Shown here one piece after another: positions 18,075 to 27,416 of a stretch of 64,000 bases of DNA. Within the stretch, counting starts at the first letter, position 1. Each line of letters opens with the position of its first letter. The notes beneath the pieces are model-generated. The model had not been told where the DNA came from. It was given only the letters and a program-made list of their open reading frames with translations, and ran no database searches. A program made the position numbers and the translations under genes. The DNA is taken from the NCBI RefSeq assembly GCF_028649595.1, contig NZ_JAQSLK010000006.1, positions 48,716 to 112,715 of the forward strand, read 5' to 3'. Origin of the DNA: Campylobacter magnus. Its GTDB lineage: Bacteria; Campylobacterota; Campylobacteria; Campylobacterales; Campylobacteraceae.

Positions 18075-19703
18075 ATGATGACAGCACTTTATAACGGTGT
18101 CTCAGGCATAAAAACCAATAGCATAGGCATCGATGTAACAGGCAATAATATAGCAAATGCAAACACAGTAGGCTTTAAAAACTCTCAAGCTGAGTTTAAA
18201 GATCTGTTTTATCAAACAGCAGCTGCTATGAGCCAAAACCCAGTAGCCTCGTCACTAGGACTTGGCACTACTATGGCAACAACTGCGCTTGATATGAAGC
18301 AAGGTAGTTTTCAAAACACAGACAATGCATTTGATTATGCTATCGGGGGCGATGGCTACTTTGCAGTTCAAAAAGGCGGGAGCACTTACTACACAAGAGC
18401 TGGGGAGTTTTTGCTAGATGTGAATCGTGATATGATAAATACCTCAGGCTTTTATCTTATGGGTACGACAGCTGCTTTAAATGAGGCTAGCTACTCAGCA
18501 GCTGCTCTAAAAAAACTAGGTAGCCAGGATACACAGGCCCTTACCTTAGAGCCAACCTCAAATCTAGAATTTAGCCAAACAATAAACAAAATCACTTTGC
18601 CTACTAATCTCTACATACCACCAGAGCCTACAACTAGCGTGAAATTTCGTGGCAATCTAACAACAAAGCAAGAATATATCCAACAAGATATAGAGCTAAA
18701 TATGATAAATGCCGAACTAAGCATAAGCGAAGATGGCAAAGCCAACCTAAAAGGCACGCTAACAGATACCCCGCAGCTAGAAAAGTATAACACAGGCACA
18801 TTAGTAAATATCACCTTTGCTAACGAAGCTGGCAATATGCTAAAAACTCAGGCTAGAATACAAGATGATGGAAGCTATGAGCTAAATGACTTTGATGTAA
18901 GCACACTAGCTGATGAGGGCGGCGGATATGAGAGCCTTCAAGCCTCAGCTACCACGCAAGGTCTAGTAGCACAGCCTAGCACAGCAAAGTTTGTAGCAGG
19001 ACTTCATGGCGCTAGTGGCTTTGAGAACACGCTTACTATAAACTTAGAGCGCGAGCTACCAAATCCGGCTGATGGAGCAAACTGGCTGATGGACGCAACC
19101 ATCACAGACCCTGATGGCAATGTCTTAAGCCAGGCTTCTGGCGTGCTAAGCTTTAATGGTTTTGGTGCCCTAACAGGCAACACGCTTGGCCCACTTAGCA
19201 ATGAGGGCTCACCAGTAAATATAGACTTTGGCTCACTATACAACCCAGATGTACCAAATAGCGGCTTTGATGGTATAGTAATGAGCCAAAGGGCTAGCGG
19301 CATAGATAGCCAGCAAAAAGACGGCCACGCAGATGGGCTTTTTAAAGCCTATGCTACTAGCGAAGATGGCACGATTTTAGCAGTGTTTGACAATGGCATG
19401 CAAGCAGCTGTTGCTAGAGTGCCGCTCTTTCATTTTCAAAACGACCAAGGACTTTTTAGCGAGGGTGGCGTGTATTTTAGCCCTACAGACAATAGTGGCG
19501 AGGCCTTTATGTATGCAAAAGAAGATGGCACACCATACAATGGCTCTGTGATAAAAAGCTACATGCTAGAAAACTCAAATGTAAGTTTAGAAAGAGAAAT
19601 GACTATGCTAATCGTCCAACAAAGAGCCTACGAAGCAAGCGCAAAAAGCATAAGCACAAGCGATCAAATGCTCCAACGCGCGATAAATATGAAAAATGGT
19701 TAA
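18075..19703 (+). CDS. flgE: Flagellar hook protein FlgE family
   Basis: Secreted axial protein of the hook. The N-terminal helix region reads ALYNGVSGIKTNSIGIDVTGNNIANANTVGFK (about residues 4-35) and the C-terminal segment SNVSLEREMTMLIVQQRAYEASAKSI is the matching D0 helix. Central residues 150-430 form variable surface domains. It has 542 residues, close to the flgD-linked FlgE of C. jejuni (Cj0043). Epsilonproteobacteria also have a second, longer FlgE elsewhere, so this may not be the main hook subunit. The start has an AAGGATAAAG ribosome site after the repeats. Confidence 0.9.
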   Translation: MMTALYNGVSGIKTNSIGIDVTGNNIANANTVGFKNSQAEFKDLFYQTAAAMSQNPVASSLGLGTTMATTALDMKQGSFQNTDNAFDYAIGGDGYFAVQKGGSTYYTRAGEFLLDVNRDMINTSGFYLMGTTAALNEASYSAAALKKLGSQDTQALTLEPTSNLEFSQTINKITLPTNLYIPPEPTTSVKFRGNLTTKQEYIQQDIELNMINAELSISEDGKANLKGTLTDTPQLEKYNTGTLVNITFANEAGNMLKTQARIQDDGSYELNDFDVSTLADEGGGYESLQASATTQGLVAQPSTAKFVAGLHGASGFENTLTINLERELPNPADGANWLMDATITDPDGNVLSQASGVLSFNGFGALTGNTLGPLSNEGSPVNIDFGSLYNPDVPNSGFDGIVMSQRASGIDSQQKDGHADGLFKAYATSEDGTILAVFDNGMQAAVARVPLFHFQNDQGLFSEGGVYFSPTDNSGEAFMYAKEDGTPYNGSVIKSYMLENSNVSLEREMTMLIVQQRAYEASAKSISTSDQMLQRAINMKNG

Positions 19704-20166
19704 GATTTTAGCTTTATTTTGCCTGCTTTTTAGCTCTGTTTATTCAGAGCAGCTACGCTCTTTTGGCGCTGGCGGTGCTGATTATAAAAGAGCAAAGGTT
19801 TTTATCCCTAGTGGCTGCGTGCTAAAAGACAGCCTTGGCGATATTCTAATAAGGTGTAAAAACAGCTGGGCAAGGGCTCAGGTGCTGCGCATAGAAATTG
19901 GCTGTTACGAGGCAGCAAAGACACTAGTAGACCTAGCTGGCGATGAGCCAAGGGGACTAAAAGTAAGCGGGCTAGGTGGTGAAAAAATAGAAACTAGAAT
20001 TCCTATAAAAACCGCTAGATTAAAACTACAAATCACCCCAGCAGACGCAAGCTCGCCTTTGCCAAATATCATTATCTGCGAACATGAAATCGCACTTAGC
20101 ATTTTTGGCAGTGATGAAAAACTAGTAGAACAAATCGCCTCAAACTCACTCATAGAGGCTTTTTAA
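19696..20166 (+). CDS. Secreted protein of unknown function downstream of flgE
   Basis: A 156-residue protein starting MVKILALFCLLFSSVYSEQ, a clear Sec signal peptide with likely cleavage after YS. The mature part has two cysteines close together (SGCVLKDSLGDILIRC, about residues 38-54) and two more further on. It starts eight bases before the flgE stop, so it is translationally coupled to the hook gene and probably flagellar or cell-envelope related. I do not recognise the family. No membrane helix is seen beyond the signal. Confidence 0.7.
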   Translation: MVKILALFCLLFSSVYSEQLRSFGAGGADYKRAKVFIPSGCVLKDSLGDILIRCKNSWARAQVLRIEIGCYEAAKTLVDLAGDEPRGLKVSGLGGEKIETRIPIKTARLKLQITPADASSPLPNIIICEHEIALSIFGSDEKLVEQIASNSLIEAF

Positions 20167-20168
20167 GC

Positions 20169-20192
20169 TCTAGAATTCCCTAGAATTCCCTA
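20169..20192. repeat. Palindromic repeat half-sites
   Basis: Two CTAGAATTCCC half-sites in direct orientation directly after the stop of the secreted protein gene and before the asparaginase promoter. Confidence 0.75.
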
Positions 20193-20216
20193 ATAAAACA
20201 TTAACTTTACTTTTGT

Positions 20217-20222
20217 TATAAT
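20217..20222 (+). promoter_or_regulatory. -10 box of the asparaginase gene
   Basis: TATAAT preceded by CTTTTGT, 31 bases before the ATG, followed by the strong ribosome site AAAGGAG at 20241-20247. Confidence 0.6.
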
Positions 20223-20237
20223 ACTCCTACATCTTAA

Positions 20238-21293
<1,056 letters not shown>

Positions 21294-21304
21294 GAAGTGC
21301 TAAA

Positions 21305-21423
21305 TCTAGAATTCCTAGGAATTTAAGACTTTGGAATTCTAGAATTCCCAGGAATTCTAGTTTAAAATCTAGAATTCCAAAGCAAAATCTAGAATTCCTA
21401 TTCTAGGGAATTCTAGATTTTTT
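21305..21423. repeat. Repeat cluster with bidirectional hairpin between convergent genes
   Basis: Several half-sites and one full palindrome. At the fliY end, 21384-21398 (AAAATCTAGAATTCC) pairs with 21407-21421 in a perfect 15-bp stem with an 8-base loop, A-tract on one side and T-tract on the other, a likely terminator for both ansB and the fli operon. Confidence 0.88.
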
Positions 21424-21424
21424 A

Positions 21425-22249
21425 TTATTTTAACTGCTCTAAGCGTTCTTTTTTAGAACCGATTTCTGTGATTTGCACGCCAAAGTTTCCATCGATGATG
21501 ACAACCTCGCCAAGGGCTATTGGTTTATCGCCGATTAGCACTTCAAGCGGGTCGTTTGCTAGCTGGTTTAGCTCTATAACAGAGCCTATATCCATGCTTA
21601 GCACATCTTTTAGTAGCATTTTCTTTGAGCCTATTCGCACACGCAGTGGCAGACGCACATCCATAATAAGCCTGATATTTTTAATATCTCCATCAAAAAC
21701 AGAGCCTTGGCTAGTAGCTTCTGGGGCTGGGGCAGCCGGCGGGTCTATTAACTCGCAAAAGGTCTTATCAGCAGCGATTGCTAGTTGTTCGCTCTGTCCG
21801 CTATAGCTTACGCCAAAGACAAAAATCTTGCTAAATCCATCTAAATTAAGCGGTTCGTTGCCTGCTACATAGCTGGTTTTGTCTATATCAAAGCTTAGTT
21901 TTGGCAGCTCACTTTGGGCTCCAAGTGCGGTAGAGACCGCACCAAACCAGTTTGAAAAAATCTCTTTACTAGCATCAAGCTCATCATCGCCGATATTTTC
22001 GTTCATTGTAGGCTTTTCTTCGCCTAGCATGATATCATTTATCGCTGTCATGAGAAGTGGAGTAGCCATAAAAAGTAGCTTACCACCACCAGAGCTAACG
22101 CTAGCAGTGATTACAGGTGGATTTATGCCACTTTGCGCATTTGCTTCAAACTCCTTTGGCTCGCCAACAGCAGCGCCTTGCCCAGTAAGCCCCTCAGCAG
22201 TGCTAGCAAACTCAGCACTAAAAATGCCTAAAAGATTATTCATCATCAT
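21425..22249 (-). CDS. fliY: Flagellar motor switch protein FliY (FliN-like)
   Basis: C-ring component. The C-terminal 80 residues or so (VRIGSKKMLLKDVLSMDIGSVIELNQLANDPLEVLIGDKPIALGEVVII) are a FliN/SpoA domain. The N-terminal part has a CheC-like segment, as in epsilonproteobacterial FliY. Several ATG codons cluster at the start; 22249 is preferred because it is preceded by GGAG nine bases upstream, and it begins MMMNNLLGIF. It overlaps the 3' end of fliM. An earlier start at 22273 would run further into fliM. Last gene of the fliA-fliM-fliY group. Confidence 0.92.
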   Translation of the reverse strand: MMMNNLLGIFSAEFASTAEGLTGQGAAVGEPKEFEANAQSGINPPVITASVSSGGGKLLFMATPLLMTAINDIMLGEEKPTMNENIGDDELDASKEIFSNWFGAVSTALGAQSELPKLSFDIDKTSYVAGNEPLNLDGFSKIFVFGVSYSGQSEQLAIAADKTFCELIDPPAAPAPEATSQGSVFDGDIKNIRLIMDVRLPLRVRIGSKKMLLKDVLSMDIGSVIELNQLANDPLEVLIGDKPIALGEVVIIDGNFGVQITEIGSKKERLEQLK

Positions 22250-23351
22250 CGTATTCATCTCCATCATCGTCATTTACGCTATCATCATAAGACTGAATTT
22301 TTGCCTTGCGGTCTTCTTCGTATTGTTCTAGGATACTTTTAATTTCATCTTTATCTGTTTTGATAAGCTCTTTAAGCTGTATGCTTTTACGAAAGCGATG
22401 CAAGCCCATATCAGCCATAAATACATCTTTTTTATCTATGCTAACAATAGCCATATCATCAGCACTTCTATCAAGCTTTAAAATATCGCCTGGTTTTAGC
22501 TCCAAAAACTCAAGAACGCTGATATTGGTTTTACCCAAAATCGCTTCATATAGCACCTCAGCACGCCCTACTAGCGTTTTTAGCTCTTTATTACGAGATT
22601 TTTTCGCACTCGTTTCACCTAGCATAACATCACGGTTAGCAAGGCGCGAAAGAATAGGCTCAAGATAGATTACAGGGTAGCAAAAATTTATCATACCACT
22701 ATTTCCACCTATGATAATCTCCATAACAGCCATGATAATAATCTCATTTTGGCTAACAACTTGAACAACATTTGGACTTGATTCTTTTGCCTCGACATTT
22801 GGATACATATCAGTTATCATCTGCCAGCTTTCTTTTAGGCGCTGCATAACTATACGCAAAATCGCATCAAGCAAGTTTACTTCAATATCTGTTAGCTCCC
22901 TGCTACTATCAAAGCCGCCATCTCCTTTACCGCCAAGCAAGCGGTCTATCATAGGAAAGGCGATACTAGGATTTATCTCCAAAACACAAGAGCCATCAAG
23001 AGGCTTGATAGAAAAAACATTAAAGCTCGTAGGACTTGGCAAACTCATCAAAAACTCACCATAAGTCATTTGATCAACTGAGTGAAGCCTGATTTCAACA
23101 ATTGAGCGCATAATTGATGAGATTTGGCTAGCAAGGTTGCGGGCTAGTTTATCATGGATGCCTTTTATAGCGCGTAATTGCTCTTTACTTACCCTGTTTG
23201 GACGCTTAAAGTCATAAATAATAACCTGGCGGTCTTCTGGTAACTTTGGCTTTTTGTGAGCCTCTGATGCTACTAATTCTGCGCCGTCTTCGTCATCATC
23301 AACAGCTTGCAAAAGAGCGTCTATTTCTTCTTGACTAAGAATATCAGCCAT
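22236..23351 (-). CDS. fliM: Flagellar motor switch protein FliM
   Basis: C-ring protein that binds CheY-P and sets rotation direction. The N-terminus begins MADILSQEEIDALL, the conserved CheY-binding peptide. Then come the CheC-like middle domain (about 60-240) and a FliN-like C-terminal SpoA domain with LELKPGDILKLDR (about 285-298). The protein ends in an unusual acidic tail of mostly Asp and Glu. It has 371 residues. The start overlaps the fliA stop by TAATG and the 3' end overlaps fliY. Confidence 0.95.
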   Translation of the reverse strand: MADILSQEEIDALLQAVDDDEDGAELVASEAHKKPKLPEDRQVIIYDFKRPNRVSKEQLRAIKGIHDKLARNLASQISSIMRSIVEIRLHSVDQMTYGEFLMSLPSPTSFNVFSIKPLDGSCVLEINPSIAFPMIDRLLGGKGDGGFDSSRELTDIEVNLLDAILRIVMQRLKESWQMITDMYPNVEAKESSPNVVQVVSQNEIIIMAVMEIIIGGNSGMINFCYPVIYLEPILSRLANRDVMLGETSAKKSRNKELKTLVGRAEVLYEAILGKTNISVLEFLELKPGDILKLDRSADDMAIVSIDKKDVFMADMGLHRFRKSIQLKELIKTDKDEIKSILEQYEEDRKAKIQSYDDSVNDDDGDEYDDDE

Positions 23352-24058
23352 TAAAAGCCCAACCTTTCTCTAAGTTTTATTATCATTTTTTTGTGTATTT
23401 GACATACACGAGATTGTGAAATTCCTAAAAGCTCACTAATTTCAGCTAAGTTTAGCTCATCAAAATAATAAAGCTGTATTACTTGCTGGTCTTTTAGCGA
23501 AAAGCCCCTTAAAATCTCCATAATATGAGAGATTAAATCATCTTTTTCTACTTTTTCAAAAGTGCCCTCAGGGCTTGCTAGCAAGTCATATTGCTCATCA
23601 AGTGGCAAGAGCATAGCAATCTCGCTCATATTTTTAGCATCGCTGATTTGCGCTGTGCTTACGCCGATTTTTTTAGCCAGCCATTCATCGCTTGGTTCGC
23701 TCTCATGCTCGTTAAAATACTGCGCACTAAGCTCATTTATTTGCTTTATTAGTTTTCTATCACCTCTACTCATAGGATCAAGCGAGCGCAAAAAGTCTAG
23801 CATAGCACCATAAACGCGCATTCTAGCATAGCCCCAGAAATTATCATTTTTTTCTTTATCATACGCACGAGAAAGACTTACCATCGCACAAACCCCAGCC
23901 CCCACTAAGTCATTAAACTCCACGCAAGCTGGCAAGCGAGATTTTAAGCGTGCAGCCATAGCACGAAGTGCTGGCATATAGGCTACTACAAGCTCGTTTT
24001 GCTCGCTAAGAAGTCCATTTTGATAAGCATCAAGCTGCTTTTTGCGTTGATTGTTCAT
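23351..24058 (-). CDS. fliA: RNA polymerase sigma-28 factor FliA
   Basis: Directs late flagellar genes such as flagellin. Region 2 contains VEFNDLVGAGVCAMVSLSRAYDKEKNDNFWGYARMRVYGAMLDFLR and region 4 contains LNLAEISELLGISQSRVCQIHKKMI, both diagnostic. It has 235 residues, the expected length. The start region overlaps the 3' end of the preceding membrane protein gene, and the stop overlaps fliM, so it belongs to a tightly packed operon with flhF-flhG upstream, as in C. jejuni. Confidence 0.95.
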   Translation of the reverse strand: MNNQRKKQLDAYQNGLLSEQNELVVAYMPALRAMAARLKSRLPACVEFNDLVGAGVCAMVSLSRAYDKEKNDNFWGYARMRVYGAMLDFLRSLDPMSRGDRKLIKQINELSAQYFNEHESEPSDEWLAKKIGVSTAQISDAKNMSEIAMLLPLDEQYDLLASPEGTFEKVEKDDLISHIMEILRGFSLKDQQVIQLYYFDELNLAEISELLGISQSRVCQIHKKMIIKLRERLGF

Positions 24059-24398
24059 CTACTTTCTTTTTAGATTTTTTCTTGCTAGATTTTTTAGATA
24101 ATAATTTATCTCGTTTTACTTGCATCATAGCATCCATGCGACGCTCTCTAGCAAAAAGTTCTTCAATCAAAAACTCATTTATTTCTTCATATTTTTCTTT
24201 ATCAAAATATATTTTGCTTTCCGAGCTTGCATCTATATAGTTCATAATAGCTATGTGAGAGCCTAAGAAAAATATTAGTGCTATCACGCAGGTATAAGCC
24301 ACAAGCTCTAAGGGCTCATACTCAGCCATAATACAAAAAATCACGCCTATAAAAAATCCAAGCGCTGTTAAAAAACCAACAAAGTTATCCGCTCGCAT
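24030..24398 (-). CDS. Small membrane protein in the fli-flh operon (Cj0062c position)
   Basis: A 122-residue protein with two membrane helices (about residues 5-25 and 32-53) and a charged cytoplasmic tail ending in lysine-rich KKSSKKKSKKK. It sits between flhG and fliA exactly where C. jejuni has Cj0062c, so a conserved flagella-linked role is likely, but no biochemical function is known to me. The ATG has an AAGGGAA ribosome site. It overlaps fliA by 29 bases. Confidence 0.78.
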   Translation of the reverse strand: MRADNFVGFLTALGFFIGVIFCIMAEYEPLELVAYTCVIALIFFLGSHIAIMNYIDASSESKIYFDKEKYEEINEFLIEELFARERRMDAMMQVKRDKLLSKKSSKKKSKKKVDEQSTQKAA

Positions 24399-24437
24399 TG
24401 CGATTTTCCCTTAAACTGCCTAGATTTCAAGCTATTT

Positions 24438-24618
24438 AGGAATTCTAGAATTCCTAGGCTAAAAGTAATCTAGAATTCTAGGAATTCTAGGCTAAAAGTA
24501 ATCTAGAATTCTAGGAATTCTAGGCTAAAAGCAATCTAGAATTCTAGAATTCCTAGGCTAAAAGTAATCTAGAATTCTAGGAATTCTAGGAATTCTAGGA
24601 ATTCTGGATTACTTTTAG
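24438..24618. repeat. Palindromic repeat array, 33-bp tandem unit
   Basis: Four units of 33 bp (starting at 24457, 24490, 24523 and 24556), each made of GGCTAAAAGTAATCTAG plus repeat halves, then three short GGAATTCTA steps. The right end carries GGATTACTTTTAG, the complement of CTAAAAGTAATC, so the array is bounded by inverted sequence. It interrupts the fliA operon between flhG and the Cj0062c-like gene. Confidence 0.92.
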
Positions 24619-25478
24619 AATTTCTCAGCCAAACGCTTGAAAAATCCGGCAAAACTTTTTTCTTTTGAAGTATCAAGCATTTTTTGTTCCACTGCGTAAA
24701 GCAGCTTGCTAGCAGCATCCTTTAAACACACGCTAGGCTCGGTATTTGGTGCATCATCGCTAAAAAGCGTTCGTGATTTGATTGAGCGCATTACTACCTT
24801 ATCATTTGGCACGTAACCTAGCATCTCAAGCCCTACATCGCCTACATTTCTGCGCACAACGCCAGCAATGGTGCTAAAAATTCGTTCTGCTTCTTGTGCG
24901 CTTTTTACATTATTTGGTAGCATAAAAACTCTTTTTCTATGCGCGCAACTTGCTTTTATGACAGCATAAGCATCAGTTATCGCAGCAGGGTCTGGGGTTG
25001 TTACTAGTATAACCTCATCGCTAGCATCTAAAAAAGTCTGCGTAGCAGGTCCAATCCCAGCACCAGTGTCAATGATGAGATAATCAATGCCCTCAAGCAC
25101 GCTAGCATCGTTCATAAACTTATCAAACAAAAACTTATCATTAAACTTAAAAATATCAGCCCCACTCTCGCCTGGCACTAAAAATAAATTTTCTTTTACA
25201 TTTATTACTATATCGCTAAACTCGCACTCGCCACGCATCACATTTAGCAGGTTTTGCTCAGCACGGACATTTAGTATCACATCTAGATTTGCTAGCCCTA
25301 TATCAGCATCAAATAGCGCTACTTTATATCCATTTAGGGCTAGGATATTTGCTAGGTTTGCGCTAAGCGTGCTTTTGCCCACGCCGCCTTTACCGCTTGT
25401 TACTGCTACTGTGTGAGTGCCTTTGTGTGGCTTAGTTGTTTTACTCATCAAATCTCTTAATTTACTTGCTTGATCCAT
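24615..25478 (-). CDS. flhG: Flagellar number regulator FlhG (MinD/ParA-like ATPase)
   Basis: Controls the number and polar placement of flagella with FlhF, and in Campylobacter also affects division-site choice. The deviant Walker A motif SGKGGVGKSTLSANLA lies near residue 30, followed by LFDADIGLANLDV and IIDTGAGIG. The ATG at 25478 has a strong GGAGGG ribosome site; the upstream in-frame start at 25496 is less likely. It gives 287 residues and overlaps flhF by 17 bases. Confidence 0.94.
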   Translation of the reverse strand: MDQASKLRDLMSKTTKPHKGTHTVAVTSGKGGVGKSTLSANLANILALNGYKVALFDADIGLANLDVILNVRAEQNLLNVMRGECEFSDIVINVKENLFLVPGESGADIFKFNDKFLFDKFMNDASVLEGIDYLIIDTGAGIGPATQTFLDASDEVILVTTPDPAAITDAYAVIKASCAHRKRVFMLPNNVKSAQEAERIFSTIAGVVRRNVGDVGLEMLGYVPNDKVVMRSIKSRTLFSDDAPNTEPSVCLKDAASKLLYAVEQKMLDTSKEKSFAGFFKRLAEKF

Positions 25479-26790
25479 CAAATCCCTCCAATACACATTT
25501 TACCAAAAAATTGCTATTAGCCTCCATAATATCATCAGGCACATTTTGTCCTAAACAAAAATAGCTAACAGGCACGCCAGTTTCATACACTAGCGAGAAA
25601 ATATTGCCAAAAATTCTAGTTTCATCAAGCTTTGTAATAATTAGTGAGCTGATATTTGTAAAAGAAAAATTATCATAAATTTCTAGCAAATCTTCTATTT
25701 TTGTATTCGCACTTAGCACTAGATTTACCTCTATATCAGCATCCACGCTAGAAATAAACTCATTTAACAAAGTGAGTTTTTCTGTATCATACTGACTAGA
25801 ACCAAGGGTATCAACCAAAATCACATCATAGCCACTAAAAGCCTTAATCGCACTTTTAAACTCTTCAATGTTAATTGCTTCTACCATGCGCATTTTCATC
25901 ACCTGCGCATATTGTGCTAGCTGTTCAACCGCACCTATGCGGTAGCTATCTAGCGTGATTACGCCGGTTTTATACTGAATTTCTCCATCATAAGCGTATT
26001 TATAAGCAAGTTTGCTTAAAGTAGTAGTCTTACCGACACCTGTCGGGCCTATTAACATAATGATTTTTTGCTTTTTTTGGCTTAGCATGATTTTTTTGCT
26101 AGGCAGCATTTTTTCTAGTAAAAAATAAAAATATCTCTCAATAGCACTAGGATTATTTTTCATAGAACTAGGCATATTAGCAATGGTAGCTTCCATAATA
26201 GCCTTTAAATGCTCGCTTTTCATACCAGAACTAGCTGCTTTTTTGTAGATTGTAGCAAACTCAGGTGGTATTACTATCTCGCCTCTGGCTTCTTTTTTAT
26301 CCTCCCAGACAGCATCTGCTATTAGTGAGAGCTTGTCATTTAGCTTATCAAGCTTTTTTTCCATATCACGCATTTTTGCGCTGTAATCAGGCTGGATATT
26401 AAGCGGGCTTGGCTCGCTATCATTTGCGCTAGCTAGATTTTTTATCTCATTTGCCACGCGCGAGATACTCATGCTTACATCTTCATCTTGCCACTGCTCT
26501 TTTGGAGTAGCTTTTGGAGTGCTTTGGCTGGTTTGGCGGTTTTTGCCTAGATTTGTGTAGGCCTCTATTTGGCGTTTGATATCATTTACTTGTTCTATTT
26601 TATTTAGCTCGCTAAGCGGGTTTTGCTCTTCTTCTACGCAAACTACCACTTCAAACAAAGGATCTTGATTTAAGGTCTTGGCTCTGATTTGCTTTGTTAC
26701 TTCAATGGCAAAATCATCGCCTAGTTCGGCTTTTGCTTTTAAGAGCGCATCTGCTGTGGATGAGCCTGTAAATGAATATCTTTTTATCAT
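25462..26790 (-). CDS. flhF: Flagellar biosynthesis GTPase FlhF
   Basis: SRP-family GTPase that positions the flagellum at the pole. The N-terminal B domain is charged and variable (about 1-200), followed by the NG domains with P-loop GPTGVGKTTTLSKLAYKY (about residue 247), LDSYRIGAVEQL, VDTLGSSQYD and the guanine-specificity motif TKLDE. It has 442 residues. It lies eight bases downstream of folK and overlaps flhG, as in C. jejuni and Helicobacter. Confidence 0.95.
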   Translation of the reverse strand: MIKRYSFTGSSTADALLKAKAELGDDFAIEVTKQIRAKTLNQDPLFEVVVCVEEEQNPLSELNKIEQVNDIKRQIEAYTNLGKNRQTSQSTPKATPKEQWQDEDVSMSISRVANEIKNLASANDSEPSPLNIQPDYSAKMRDMEKKLDKLNDKLSLIADAVWEDKKEARGEIVIPPEFATIYKKAASSGMKSEHLKAIMEATIANMPSSMKNNPSAIERYFYFLLEKMLPSKKIMLSQKKQKIIMLIGPTGVGKTTTLSKLAYKYAYDGEIQYKTGVITLDSYRIGAVEQLAQYAQVMKMRMVEAINIEEFKSAIKAFSGYDVILVDTLGSSQYDTEKLTLLNEFISSVDADIEVNLVLSANTKIEDLLEIYDNFSFTNISSLIITKLDETRIFGNIFSLVYETGVPVSYFCLGQNVPDDIMEANSNFLVKCVLEGFDGSSK

Positions 26791-26798
26791 ATCTTCTC

Positions 26799-27290
26799 CT
26801 ACATCATAGCTAGTGGCAAAATCACGCTTAGTCTCTGGCAGGCTTTTGGATGTGGCAGCCTTAGACGCTCGCTTTGACGGATTTTTGCGCTAAAATCGAT
26901 TATATCTATATCTAGCGTTCTAGGTGCGTTTTTAAAGCTTCTTTTTCTGCCAAAAATTTTTTCATAATTTAGCATTATTTTTAGCGTCTCTGTGGCATAA
27001 AGCGAACTTTTTATCTCAAGCACAGCATTTAGAAAATCAGCTTGATTTTCATAGCCAAAGGCTTTGTTTTTGATAATCGGCGAGCTTTTTACTAGCTTAA
27101 AACGCCTGTCTTTGGCTAGTTTTACAATCAGTCTTTCAAAGCGAGATTTTACTTCTTTTTCATTAGCTATATTGCCACCGATTCCTAAAATGTAAGTGTA
27201 GCGAATTTTTCTTAGTTTTTTAGAATTCCTAGCAAATTTTCGTGGAAAAAATGCTGATTTTATTATTTTTTTAAATCCACTACAATACAT
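26799..27290 (-). CDS. folK: 2-amino-4-hydroxy-6-hydroxymethyldihydropteridine pyrophosphokinase
   Basis: Transfers pyrophosphate from ATP to the pterin in folate synthesis. The hallmark FGRKRSFKNAPRTLDIDII (about residues 115-133) with its Mg-binding Asp pair and YILGIGGNIANE at the N-terminal side are visible. The basic N-terminal extension (MYCSGFKKIIKSAFFPRKF) resembles the extended form I recall in Campylobacter, so the start at 27290 is kept. A repeat half-site contributes ARNSKK in this extension. The gene sits in the conserved flhF-folK-pepP-aroQ order. Confidence 0.9.
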   Translation of the reverse strand: MYCSGFKKIIKSAFFPRKFARNSKKLRKIRYTYILGIGGNIANEKEVKSRFERLIVKLAKDRRFKLVKSSPIIKNKAFGYENQADFLNAVLEIKSSLYATETLKIMLNYEKIFGRKRSFKNAPRTLDIDIIDFSAKIRQSERLRLPHPKACQRLSVILPLAMM

Positions 27291-27316
27291 TTTTTAAGAA
27301 CCATCCAGCTTATCAA

Positions 27317-27416
27317 AGGAATTCTAGAATTCCTAGTTAAGCCTTAATCTAGAATTCCCTAAAATCTAGAGAATTCTAGAATTCCTAGCTAAGTTTAAAT
27401 CTAGAATTCCCTAAAA
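27317..27416. repeat. Palindromic repeat array, two 52-bp units
   Basis: Two tandem units of about 52 bp, each with one full palindrome, a spacer containing TTAAG or AAGTTT, and a CTAGAATTCCCTAAAATC tail. It separates folK from pepP within an otherwise packed operon. Confidence 0.9.

Noticed and set aside
24438..24618. CRISPR-like regular array (33-bp units)
   Set aside because: The whole unit repeats, including the would-be spacer (GGCTAAAAGTAAT), so there are no unique spacers. No cas genes lie nearby.
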